Assembly (NCBI GenBank): GCA_018702715.1
Contig: JABIYQ010000066.1
Location: 1-11,481 of the forward strand
DNA length: 11,481 bases
Reading direction: 5' to 3'
Source of the DNA: Desulfobacula sp.
GTDB taxonomy: Bacteria > Desulfobacterota > Desulfobacteria > Desulfobacterales > Desulfobacteraceae
Position 1 is the first letter of the stretch. Every line of letters starts with the position of its first letter. This document shows, in pieces, positions 4,789-11,481 of the stretch. Below the pieces are notes generated by a model. That model saw only the letters and a list, made by a program, of their open reading frames with translations. It was not told the origin of the DNA and searched no databases. The position numbers were made by a program, and so were the translations under genes.

Positions 4789-5667
4789 CTGAAACCGGAT
4801 ACAAATAAATATTGCATTATAAATGCAACGCTGTGGATGACTGGAACCCTTGTCTCATTTGTGGGTATGGCTATAGGTGGCCGGGAACTGTCCCTGGAAC
4901 TTGATACCTTTCAAATTTTATTTTTCCGCAGTTTGATCGGCTTGCTAATATTATGTCTGGTTCTTTTTAATAAAGGATGGCACTTCGCAAAGACCAGACA
5001 TTTTCCTTTGCATTTATTACGCAATGTCTCCCATTTTGGCGGGCAGTTCGGCTGGTTTTACGGGATTGCATATCTCCCCCTGTCTGAAGTTTTTGCCATT
5101 GAATTTACGCTACCCGTGTGGACGGCGATTTTAGCCACACTTATATTAAAAGAACAGATGACACTGCCTCGGTTTTTTGCTGTTGTTTTCGGGATATTGG
5201 GGATGCTCGTAATACTCAGACCCGGAATGGGGGTTTTGAATCCAATATCACTCATTGTCCTGGCAAGTGCCGTCTGTTTCGGGCTGTCCCATACATTAAC
5301 CCGCAGGATTGTTTGGTTTGACCACCCGATAACTATTCTTTTTTACATGACCTTGATACAGCTTCCCTTTGGGTTTTTCCTTTCTATCAACGACTGGAAT
5401 TCTGTTTCATTATCCATGTGGCCCTGGTTAATAATCGTTGGTATTACAGCATTAACAGCCCATTATTGCATGGCCAGAGCTTTTGCAATAGCCGATGCAA
5501 CCATTGTGGTCCCTCTGGATTTTTTAAGGTTACCTTTAATAGCTGTGATAGGATACTTGTTTTATAATGAAATGCTTGACATGTTTGTACTGATTGGCGC
5601 TTTTATCATGCTGTTTGGAAACTTTATCAACATTAGGGCAGAACATATAAAAGAAAAATCCTCATAA
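4789..5667 (+). CDS. EamA/RhaT-family (DMT) transporter, probable CTG start
   Basis: Drug/metabolite transporters of the EamA family have ten membrane helices in two repeated halves and move small metabolites such as amino acids, often outward. This protein is hydrophobic throughout and shows the family's features: TLWMTGTLVSFVGMAIGGREL as helix 1, then FQILFFRSLIGLL, the PVWTAILATLILKE motif with a glutamate after helix 4, and in the second half AIADATIVVPLDFLRLPLIA. The first ATG in frame (4837) would cut helix 1 short and has no ribosome binding site. The frame is open back to 4783. A CTG at 4789 preceded by AAAGGTGA, 6 bases away, gives a start LKPDTNKYCIINATLW and a usual length of 292 residues, so I prefer it. 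Substrate unknown. The next gene converges on it from the other strand after 48 bases with no clear terminator. Confidence 0.82.
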   Translation: MKPDTNKYCIINATLWMTGTLVSFVGMAIGGRELSLELDTFQILFFRSLIGLLILCLVLFNKGWHFAKTRHFPLHLLRNVSHFGGQFGWFYGIAYLPLSEVFAIEFTLPVWTAILATLILKEQMTLPRFFAVVFGILGMLVILRPGMGVLNPISLIVLASAVCFGLSHTLTRRIVWFDHPITILFYMTLIQLPFGFFLSINDWNSVSLSMWPWLIIVGITALTAHYCMARAFAIADATIVVPLDFLRLPLIAVIGYLFYNEMLDMFVLIGAFIMLFGNFINIRAEHIKEKSS

Positions 5668-5715
5668 AACCTATCAATTGTAATATTCAGGGGTAATATT
5701 CAAGCGGGGTTAAGA

Positions 5716-7128
5716 TTAAGCATTTTTATGGATCATTTTTAGATGTTGATTAAAAAAGCTGCGGTATTCATCTTCCCGATGGCTGACATAGAGGATTGTG
5801 CATAGATCTTCTTTGGCCACATTCTTCAGGAAATCAAGGACGGCTTTCCTATTTGATTCATCCAAACCCTGGGTTGGTTCATCCAGGATGAGCAGCCTTG
5901 GTAATTTAATCAGGGCTCGAGCAATGAGTACCAGGCGCTGCTGGGCATATTCCAATTGTCTGAAAGGGGTGCCGGCTTGCCTGTCCATGTTAAGCCGCCC
6001 AAGCCATGCCATGGCCTTTTGTTCTTGAAGACTACTATATTGCCGGTAAAGACCGATGGAATCAAATAATCCTGAAATAATACAATGCAAAGTGGTCCCA
6101 GGTACATTATAGTTCCGGTGTAACTCAGAGCTTACAATACCCATATGCTGCTTTAGCTCCCATATGGATTCTCCGGTTCCCCTCTGGATACCAAATATTT
6201 TCAGGTCATTCTGGTAACAGGCGGGGTGATCCCCGCAAATAACCTGAAGCAGGGTGGATTTTCCGCATCCATTGGGGCCTGTGACCAAGGTATGATCACC
6301 CCAGGCTATTGAAAGGGATATATCCTGGAATATGGTCGTGCCCTCATACCCTGCAAAGCCCTTATTCAGCCTTACCAATTGGGTTTGCTCTTTATCCTCA
6401 ATCTTGTTTTTTTTATCTGTTACACGGGTTTTATATAAATCCTGGACCGATGCCTGAAAATCAGGAGATTGTGTATGTAAATTTTGTTCAAGAATTTGTA
6501 TAATCTCTTGTCTTTCTCCCTGATGGGTCAGCCGTCCTTTTGTCATCACTCCAATATGGGTACACCAGGAAGGTATATCACTAATGTTGGTCACAAAAAT
6601 GATAAGTTGCTTTTTCTGCTGATGAAGATGAAAAAGAGCTTTATTCATTTCCCGGCAGCTTTTGGGATCAAGTCCGTCATAGGGGGACTGTAAGACAAGG
6701 CAGGATACGCCTTTTGAGATTTGAGACAGGATCAGAAGTTTTCTGGACTGGCCCGTACTGAGCTGGCGATAACCTTTATCAAGGCAAGCTGTCATATCAA
6801 ATGCCTCAATCAGGTCTGAATATTTTTCGATATCCTCTAAAAAAGTCATGGTAAGCGTGCCGGGGTCTAGCTTATCCATGAAATCAGTATCATTTTTTTT
6901 TAATTCTGATTCATAGAGAACCTGTTGTTTTTTAAAAGAAACAATCCCAATATCCTCGGGCAAATCAAGTCGATCGGCAATGGCTTCTTTTTCTGCCTCT
7001 CCTGATATGAGCCGGAAGAAATCTTCCAGGCCGGAACTATTGCTCCCCCAGATAAGCCATGCATCCCGGGCATGAGCATCAAAGCTTTTGATGCAAATTT
7101 TATTGAGTGTTGCATTTCGTATTTTCAT
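5716..7128 (-). CDS. modF: ModF-like protein with two fused ABC ATPase domains, one degenerate
   Basis: ModF is a cytoplasmic protein made of two ABC ATPase domains in one chain, placed near molybdate transport genes in some bacteria; its exact job is uncertain. Here domain 1 covers about 1-215 and domain 2 about 250-465 of 470 residues. Domain 2 matches the ModF pattern closely: Walker A GPNGCGKST (284-292), then GDHPACYQNDL, FGIQRGTGESIWELKQHMG, SGLFDSIGLY, Walker B LLILDEPTQGLD (D416, E417) and H450. In domain 1 the Walker A is GSNSSGLED, with L34 and E35 in place of the essential K and S/T. Its Walker B is LVLQSP, with Q147 and S148 in place of D and E, but LSTGQ (123-127) is intact. Domain 2 instead lost the signature (LEYAQ, 392-396). 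No molybdate transporter genes are near. The ATG at 7128 lacks a good ribosome binding site. It follows trpA after 92 bases and might be read through from it. Confidence 0.8.
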   Translation of the reverse strand: MKIRNATLNKICIKSFDAHARDAWLIWGSNSSGLEDFFRLISGEAEKEAIADRLDLPEDIGIVSFKKQQVLYESELKKNDTDFMDKLDPGTLTMTFLEDIEKYSDLIEAFDMTACLDKGYRQLSTGQSRKLLILSQISKGVSCLVLQSPYDGLDPKSCREMNKALFHLHQQKKQLIIFVTNISDIPSWCTHIGVMTKGRLTHQGERQEIIQILEQNLHTQSPDFQASVQDLYKTRVTDKKNKIEDKEQTQLVRLNKGFAGYEGTTIFQDISLSIAWGDHTLVTGPNGCGKSTLLQVICGDHPACYQNDLKIFGIQRGTGESIWELKQHMGIVSSELHRNYNVPGTTLHCIISGLFDSIGLYRQYSSLQEQKAMAWLGRLNMDRQAGTPFRQLEYAQQRLVLIARALIKLPRLLILDEPTQGLDESNRKAVLDFLKNVAKEDLCTILYVSHREDEYRSFFNQHLKMIHKNA

Positions 7129-7220
7129 TGGGACTATTTAACAGTTTTTCACGGTGCAGGCAATCCATGGCCCATTATGATTAAATTTTCCATAACGCCA
7201 AATACAAGGAATTTTTTATA

Positions 7221-8036
7221 TCACAGCTTTGTGGCATCTTTATATTCTTTCACCTTTTTTCCCATGATTATAGGCAAATTTTTATTTTCAAGGCCTGATT
7301 CAATCAATGTTTCAAAAGCACTTCCAATAACTATGCCATCGCTAAATTTTGAAATCACCTTAACGTCCTTTGCCGTAGATATGCCAAAACCGACACTTAT
7401 GGGCAGGTTTGTCACTGACCTTAGCTCATTAACCTGTTTTCCAATATTGGATGCATCAAAACCACTGCTACCCGTTACACCTGTTTTTGAAACAAGATAT
7501 AAAAAACCTGAAGCTGAATTTGATATCTTTTTCATTCTTGATAAAGGAGTTGTCGGCGCAATCAGCCGAATAAGAGAAAGGTCATTTTCCACCCATTTTG
7601 ATGTCATTTCCCATTTTGATGTCATTTCACGGGATTCTTCCAAAGGTAAATCTACAATTAAAACACCGTCCACTCCTGCCTTTAATGAATCATTGTAAAA
7701 TTTTTTTGCCCCATAGGCAAAAATTGGATTATAGTAACTAAAAAGAATAATTGGAATATGCGTGGTTTTACGAATGTTGGCTGCCATTTCCAAAACGATT
7801 GCCGTATGAACGCCATTTTCAAGTGCCCTGGCTGAAGATCTTTGAATTACAGGACCATCGGCGGACGGATCTGAGAACGGGATGCCCAGTTCCAAAATAT
7901 CAAGACCGGAAGAACACATATTTTTTATTAATTTAAGTGAGGTATCAATATCCGGGTCCCCTGCCGTTACAAATCCGATGAGTGCTTTTTCACCTTTTTT
8001 TTTTAGGGTTTCAAAGGTGGTTTTTATTCTATTCAT
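7221..8036 (-). CDS. trpA: Tryptophan synthase alpha chain
   Basis: TrpA cleaves indole-3-glycerol phosphate to indole and glyceraldehyde 3-phosphate and channels indole to TrpB. The barrel fold is clear from FVTAGDP (22-28), ILELGIPFSDPSADGP with catalytic E49 and D60, LFSYYNPIFAYG, GVLIVDLPLEES, the IAPTTP loop, LVSKTGVTG and VGFGIS. Its length of 271 is normal. In the helix after PLEES an exact 18-base tandem copy (7593-7610 and 7611-7628) repeats EMTSKW, at residues 137-142 and 143-148. A run of ten A encodes part of LKKKGEK near the start (7995-8004). The ATG at 8036 follows AGAGGAAAC at a normal distance. It is the last trp gene of the operon and is separated from trpB by an unusually long gap that holds a palindromic element. 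Confidence 0.95.
   Translation of the reverse strand: MNRIKTTFETLKKKGEKALIGFVTAGDPDIDTSLKLIKNMCSSGLDILELGIPFSDPSADGPVIQRSSARALENGVHTAIVLEMAANIRKTTHIPIILFSYYNPIFAYGAKKFYNDSLKAGVDGVLIVDLPLEESREMTSKWEMTSKWVENDLSLIRLIAPTTPLSRMKKISNSASGFLYLVSKTGVTGSSGFDASNIGKQVNELRSVTNLPISVGFGISTAKDVKVISKFSDGIVIGSAFETLIESGLENKNLPIIMGKKVKEYKDATKL
7593..7628 (-). repeat. 18-bp perfect tandem duplication inside trpA
   Basis: Two identical 18-base units (7593-7610, 7611-7628) add six residues without breaking the frame. Perfect identity suggests a recent event. Confidence 0.95.
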
Positions 8037-8061
8037 TGTTGTTTCCTCTATATTTTATCTA

Positions 8062-8200
8062 GTGTTTGAGCGAAAATTCACCCATCTACTGCGTTGCTGC
8101 AAAAGTTTGCCAAATTATAAATCGGGCCTCATGTACAGGAGTACACTCCGGTTTCAAACTTTCTTGCGCCTTGTATATGGGCAATTTTTCACCCAAACAC
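8062..8200. repeat. Imperfect palindromic element between trpB and trpA
   Basis: The two ends are inverted copies: 8062-8085 (GTGTTTGAGCGAAAATTCAC and four more) against the complement of 8177-8200, 19 of 24 matching. Further in, AAAGTTTG (8102-8109) pairs with CAAACTTT (8155-8162). At the centre TGTAC (8132-8136) pairs with GTACA (8141-8145) around AGGA. It fills 139 of the 174 bases between the two genes and begins on the trpB side 10 bases after the stop. No frame is coding. In size and form it resembles a dispersed palindromic repeat or MITE-like element, and the trpB-trpA mRNA would fold strongly here. Confidence 0.75.
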
Positions 8201-8210
8201 GGGTTTCCGG

Positions 8211-9413
8211 TCAGGCACTATCTATGTCTAAAACAGAAAATACGGTTTCAAGATCTTTGTCGCCGCGTCCTGAGAGATTAACCATAACAATTTCATTTTT
8301 TGTCCTCTTCTTTGCTTCTTCCATGGCACAAAACACGGCATGGGAACTTTCAAGAGCAGGGATGATACCTTCCAGGCGGCAAAGCGTTTGAAATGCTTCT
8401 AATGCCTGGTTGTCCGTTACTGAAACATAAGTTGCTCTTTTCAAGTCTTTTAAAAGGGAATGCTCGGGGCCGACCCCGGGATAATCTAGTCCTGCCGAAA
8501 TGGAGTGTGCTTCTTTAATTTGTCCGTGTTTATCCTGAAGGACATAGGATTTAGAACCATGGAGGACACCAACGCTGCCCTGACCAAGGGTGACTGCATG
8601 TTTGCCCGTTTCAATGCCTAAACCGGCCGCTTCTACGCCTATCATTTGACACGGCTCGTCAATAAAAGGATAAAAAAGTCCCATGGCATTACTTCCGCCT
8701 CCGACACAGGCAATAAGGACAGCGGGGAGATGCTTGGCCGTTTCAAGGATTTGTTTTTTTGCTTCTTTACCAATGATTTTTTGAAAATCCCGAACCATGG
8801 CAGGGTAGGGGTGAGGCCCGGCAACGGAACCGATGACATAAAATGTATTCTCGACTTGTCCCACCCAATATCTCATAGCTTCATTCATGGCATCTTTCAG
8901 GGTGCCCGAACCGGAATCCACCGGGAAAACACTTGCCCCTAAAAGTTTCATTCTTTTTACATTGGGAGCTTGCCTTTTTATATCTTCAACCCCCATGAAA
9001 ATTTTACATTCCATTCCAAATAAAGCCGCCGTTGTTGCCGTTGCAACCCCATGCTGGCCGGCGCCGGTTTCTGCAATTAATTTTGTTTTGCCCATGTGTT
9101 TTGCAAGGAGTGCCTGGCCCAGTGTATTGTTGATTTTGTGTGCACCGGTATGGGCAAGATCTTCTCTTTTTAAATATATGGATGCGCCTTTAAGGTGCTT
9201 TGTCAGTCTTTTTGCGAAATAAAGGGGGGTTGGCCTTCCCACATACTGTTGCAAAAGTTTTGTCAGTTCATCATTAAATACGGGATCTTGAGAATATTTT
9301 TTATAAGCTTGTTCAAGTTCCAGTATGGCGGGCATTAAGGTCTCTCCGACATAGCGGCCGCCATAGGGGCCAAAATGTCCCATGGAATCCGGGTATGGTT
9401 GATGTGTTGTCAT
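8211..9413 (-). CDS. trpB: Tryptophan synthase beta chain
   Basis: TrpB joins indole and L-serine to make tryptophan with pyridoxal phosphate, in an alpha2-beta2 complex with TrpA. All landmarks are present: FGPYGGRYVGETLMPAI at the start, the PLP lysine K93 in HTGAHKINN, the catalytic glutamate E115 in AETGAGQHGVA, the phosphate-binding loop GGGSNAMG (238-245), HGSKSYVLQD, SAGLDYPGVGPEH (307-319) and LSGRGDKD (380-387). 400 residues is the usual size of the TrpB1 type. The ATG shares its A with the TAA stop of trpF (TAATG). The ribosome binding site AAGGAG, 9 bases upstream, lies inside the last trpF codons, so the two genes are translationally coupled. Confidence 0.97.
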   Translation of the reverse strand: MTTHQPYPDSMGHFGPYGGRYVGETLMPAILELEQAYKKYSQDPVFNDELTKLLQQYVGRPTPLYFAKRLTKHLKGASIYLKREDLAHTGAHKINNTLGQALLAKHMGKTKLIAETGAGQHGVATATTAALFGMECKIFMGVEDIKRQAPNVKRMKLLGASVFPVDSGSGTLKDAMNEAMRYWVGQVENTFYVIGSVAGPHPYPAMVRDFQKIIGKEAKKQILETAKHLPAVLIACVGGGSNAMGLFYPFIDEPCQMIGVEAAGLGIETGKHAVTLGQGSVGVLHGSKSYVLQDKHGQIKEAHSISAGLDYPGVGPEHSLLKDLKRATYVSVTDNQALEAFQTLCRLEGIIPALESSHAVFCAMEEAKKRTKNEIVMVNLSGRGDKDLETVFSVLDIDSA

Positions 9414-10102
9414 TAAAAAATTCTCCTTGAATTGTTTTTGTCCTCTATTGAAGATTTTGAAACAGCTTTAATAAATGCTTTTATTTTTGTTATATCTTTT
9501 CGTCCCGGCTCTTTTTCTACTCCGGAACTTATATCAACGGCATGGGGCCGGCTTTTATCTATCGCACTGGAAATATTTTCAGGACTAAGCCCGCCGGCAA
9601 GTATAAATGGATGATTTTTGCCAAATTCTTCTGCCCTTGACCAATTCCATGAAAGAGCATTTCCTCCCGGCAAAACGCCTTTTGCACATTCAACAAGATA
9701 ACCTGTGGCATTGTAGCGTGAAGCCTCTTTAAGAAATGGACGACTGTCAAGATAAAGGCATTTTATTACAATAAGATCTTGCTCAATAAGCTTTCTTACC
9801 AAATCAGGGTTTTCCATGCCATGAAGCTGAACCCCATTTAAAGCACATTTTTCAACGCGTTCCATGATATGTCCAAATGGTTTATCTACAAAAACACCAA
9901 TGGTTGAAATATTTTTCGGCAGGCTTAAGCTGATTTTTTTGGCCTGTTCCATGGTGACGTTTCTTGGGCTTTTTTCAAAAAATACCAATCCAATGGCATC
10001 CGGGCCAAGTTCTGCACATTTGATTGCTTCATCAACCCTTGTAAGACCACATATTTTAACCTGGGGTGTGTTTGAAGGGTTTTTTATAATTGTTTTGTCC
10101 AT
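9413..10102 (-). CDS. trpF: Phosphoribosylanthranilate isomerase
   Basis: TrpF converts phosphoribosylanthranilate to its carboxyphenylamino-deoxyribulose phosphate isomer, the step between TrpD and TrpC. The general base C18 stands in VKICGLT, followed by DAIGLVFFEKSPRNV, IGVFVDKP, NGVQLHG, the phosphate-binding ILAGGLSPENI and AVDISSGVEKEPGRKD. The segment that carries the general acid aspartate in known enzymes (LLDT...GGTG..FDW) reads LVECAKGVLPGGNALSWNWS here. A glutamate, E138, is at the position of the aspartate, and FDW has become WNW. All other motifs are good, so it is probably active. The ATG follows AAAGGT at about 7 bases. The C-terminal codons encode the ribosome binding site of trpB. 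15 bases separate it from trpC. Confidence 0.94.
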   Translation of the reverse strand: MDKTIIKNPSNTPQVKICGLTRVDEAIKCAELGPDAIGLVFFEKSPRNVTMEQAKKISLSLPKNISTIGVFVDKPFGHIMERVEKCALNGVQLHGMENPDLVRKLIEQDLIVIKCLYLDSRPFLKEASRYNATGYLVECAKGVLPGGNALSWNWSRAEEFGKNHPFILAGGLSPENISSAIDKSRPHAVDISSGVEKEPGRKDITKIKAFIKAVSKSSIEDKNNSRRIF

Positions 10103-10117
10103 AAAAATTACCTTTGT

Positions 10118-10912
10118 TTATGAAGAACACAGCGATTTTAAAAAACCGATGGTGTTATCGGCTCTCACCAGACTCTCACCAATGAGAAAATTATAAATGC
10201 CGAATGACCGGTTTTCTATAATATCCTGCTTTTTTGAAATACCGCTTGCTGCAACGGCAATCTGGTCAGTATCAAGAAAGGAAGAAAGGCGCATGGCCGT
10301 CTTTATATCCGTATCAAAGGAACCCAGGTTTCTGTTATTAATTCCAATGAGTTTTGCACCGGCATCATTTGCAGATTCAAGGTCTTCTTCAGAGTTGATT
10401 TCAACCATGGCATCCAGATTCAGCTCCTTTGAAAGATCAAGATAATCCTTAAGCTGTGTTTTTGTTAGAATGCGGGCAATAAGAAGAACCGCATCTGCAC
10501 CAAGGAGACAGGACTCATAGAACTGATAGGATGATATCATGAAATCTTTTCTCAGCATGGGAAGGGATGAGGCGCTTCGTGCTCGTTTAAAATCATTCAA
10601 ACTGCCTTTGAAATATCTTGTCTCTGTTAATACGGATAATGCACACGCGCCACCCATTTCGTATTTTTGGGCAAGGGTTTCAGGGTTAATACCTATACTA
10701 ATATCACCTTTTGAGGGGGATGCCCTTTTAATTTCTGCAATAATATTGACGGTATTTATGCCATTATATCTTTTAAGATTTTCAAAAAAAGGACGCTTTT
10801 TGTCTCTTTGAGCCGTTCTTCTCATTAATTGATTCTCACTTGTTTTTTTCTTTGCTAAAGCAATGTCTTTTTTTTTACGATCAACAATGATGGATAAAAA
10901 TTTTTCTTTCAT
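10118..10912 (-). CDS. trpC: Indole-3-glycerol phosphate synthase
   Basis: TrpC closes the indole ring by decarboxylating the TrpF product to indole-3-glycerol phosphate, the substrate of TrpA. The family motifs occur in order: IIAEIKRASPSKG with the catalytic lysine, ALSVLTETRYFKGS, MLRKDFMISSYQ with the second lysine, ADAVLLIARIL, AMVEINSEEDLESA, GAKLIGINNRNL, AVAASGIS and FLIGESLVR. A separate TrpC without fused TrpF, 264 residues, is the usual form outside the enterics. I chose the ATG at 10912: a TTG at 10927 is in frame, but it overlaps the GGAG that serves as ribosome binding site 9 bases before the ATG. 74 non-coding bases separate it from trpD. Confidence 0.95.
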   Translation of the reverse strand: MKEKFLSIIVDRKKKDIALAKKKTSENQLMRRTAQRDKKRPFFENLKRYNGINTVNIIAEIKRASPSKGDISIGINPETLAQKYEMGGACALSVLTETRYFKGSLNDFKRARSASSLPMLRKDFMISSYQFYESCLLGADAVLLIARILTKTQLKDYLDLSKELNLDAMVEINSEEDLESANDAGAKLIGINNRNLGSFDTDIKTAMRLSSFLDTDQIAVAASGISKKQDIIENRSFGIYNFLIGESLVRADNTIGFLKSLCSS

Positions 10913-10986
10913 ATGTTTTTGCTCCAAAATCAGTTTAAGGGTTTAGGCGTTTACATTTGTTTGGTGGCTGTATGAAAATTACCAAT

Positions 10987-11481
10987 TTATCCGTTTTCCT
11001 GAGTAAATTGAACGAGCCTGTCAAGCTTGTCTTTTGCAGCACCGGTATCTATAGATGCTCTGGCAAGGTTTATTCCTTCGTATAAATCATTTGCCTTTCC
11101 TGCGGCAAAAAGGGCAGCCGAAGCATTCAGCAATACAATATTTTGCCTGGGCCCTTTTTCTCCGGCCAATATTTTTTGGATGATGTCCACATTTTTTTTA
11201 ACATCACCGCCACAAAGATCATCTGGATCTGCTAATTTTTCAAAATATTGTTCAGGATTTAAATCAAAGGTTTTGATTCGGCCGCAATTTAGCTGGGATA
11301 TCCTTGTTGGTGCACAGGTTGAGATTTCATCCAGACCATCGTGGCCATGAACTACAAAGGCCTTTTTAACGCCGAGCATATTGAGTGCCTGGGCGAACAT
11401 TTCTGTTAACTCAGGGGCATAAACACCAAGGAGCTGGCAATTTGCTGCTGCGGGATTGGTTAAAGGGCCCAGCATATTAAA
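10987..11481 (-). CDS. trpD: Anthranilate phosphoribosyltransferase, C-terminal part (cut by right edge)
   Basis: TrpD transfers phosphoribose from PRPP to anthranilate. The visible 164 residues are the C-terminal part of the usual 340 or so, and the N-terminal part lies beyond the window. The sequence enters at FNMLGPLTNPAAANCQLLGV, the conserved GPLTNPA block, then VVHGHDGLDEIS, DLCGGDVKKN and the C-terminal helices with LNASAALFAAGKANDLYEGI. The stop is at 10987. No frame damage. Together with trpC, trpF, trpB and trpA downstream it gives the order DCFBA. trpE/trpG and any leader or operator would lie to the right, so operon regulation cannot be seen here. Confidence 0.96.
   Translation of the reverse strand, partial: FNMLGPLTNPAAANCQLLGVYAPELTEMFAQALNMLGVKKAFVVHGHDGLDEISTCAPTRISQLNCGRIKTFDLNPEQYFEKLADPDDLCGGDVKKNVDIIQKILAGEKGPRQNIVLLNASAALFAAGKANDLYEGINLARASIDTGAAKDKLDRLVQFTQENG

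Noticed and set aside
5668..5715. Bidirectional terminator between the converging EamA and ABC genes
   Set aside because: Only a short direct repeat (TAATATTCA twice, 13 bases apart) is present; no stable inverted repeat or T-run was found.
7129..7220. Terminator after trpA
   Set aside because: CACA-AAGC-TGTG at the trpA stop is only a 4-bp stem without a T-run, so read-through into the ABC gene cannot be excluded.
7072..7698. Long forward reading frame (208 codons) opposite trpA and the ABC gene
   Set aside because: It is the complement of trpA and of the start of the ABC gene, both of which are confirmed by family motifs. The forward translation has no recognisable features.

Overview
The window falls into two parts with different character. 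The left part (about 1-3800) is AT-rich and broken up. It holds a DDE transposase running off the left edge, a frame-broken IS200-type transposase, two toxin-antitoxin modules (MntA/HepT and RelE/RelB-like), two copies of the 3' part of a tRNA-Arg gene, and several gene remnants. The right part (about 3800-11481) is mostly intact chromosome-type coding sequence. The run of tryptophan genes in the order trpD-trpC-trpF-trpB-trpA, a ModF-like ATPase, an anaerobe-style base composition and a style of TrpF ending in GGNALSWNW suggest a Gram-negative bacterium, perhaps a Desulfobacterota (Desulfobacteraceae-like) species. That placement is inference from general impression only.

Layout. 1-251: start of an integrase-core transposase (minus). 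422-794: IS200 TnpA remnant with its two downstream hairpins. 807-1559: a near-consensus promoter followed by the MntA/HepT module. 1501-1738 and 3079-3316: two direct repeats of about 91% identity, each containing the anticodon-loop-to-CCA part of tRNA-Arg(TCG) and its terminator. These look like attachment sites of a tyrosine-recombinase element, and short direct repeats with an 11-base period lie beside them like integrase arm sites. Between them sit a frameshifted secreted-protein gene, an unrecognised broken reading frame and a RelE/RelB module. 3361-3675: a scrap of the same transposase family as the one at the left edge, then a DUF4143-type AAA ATPase gene cut down to its two ends and preceded by a long hairpin that covers its ribosome binding site.

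Right part. A membrane-anchored alpha/beta hydrolase (3826-4758) is followed 30 bases later by an EamA permease that probably starts at a CTG codon. Converging on it from the other strand is a two-domain ABC ATPase of the ModF type. Its first domain has lost the Walker A and B residues and its second has lost the signature motif. Upstream of that, on the same minus strand, is the trp operon. It runs from trpD (cut by the right edge) through trpC, trpF, trpB and trpA, and encodes the steps from anthranilate to tryptophan (trpD only in part). trpF and trpB are fused by a TAATG stop-start. trpB and trpA are separated by 174 bases that hold an imperfect palindrome of about 139 bases. trpA carries an exact 18-base in-frame tandem duplication.

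The likely history is repeated integration and loss of a tRNA-Arg-targeting element next to a stable chromosomal block. The toxin-antitoxin modules and IS scraps are what remains of it. I found no sign of a wholly new multi-gene system. The points most worth following are the paired att sites, the element between trpB and trpA, and the complementary decay of the two ABC domains.
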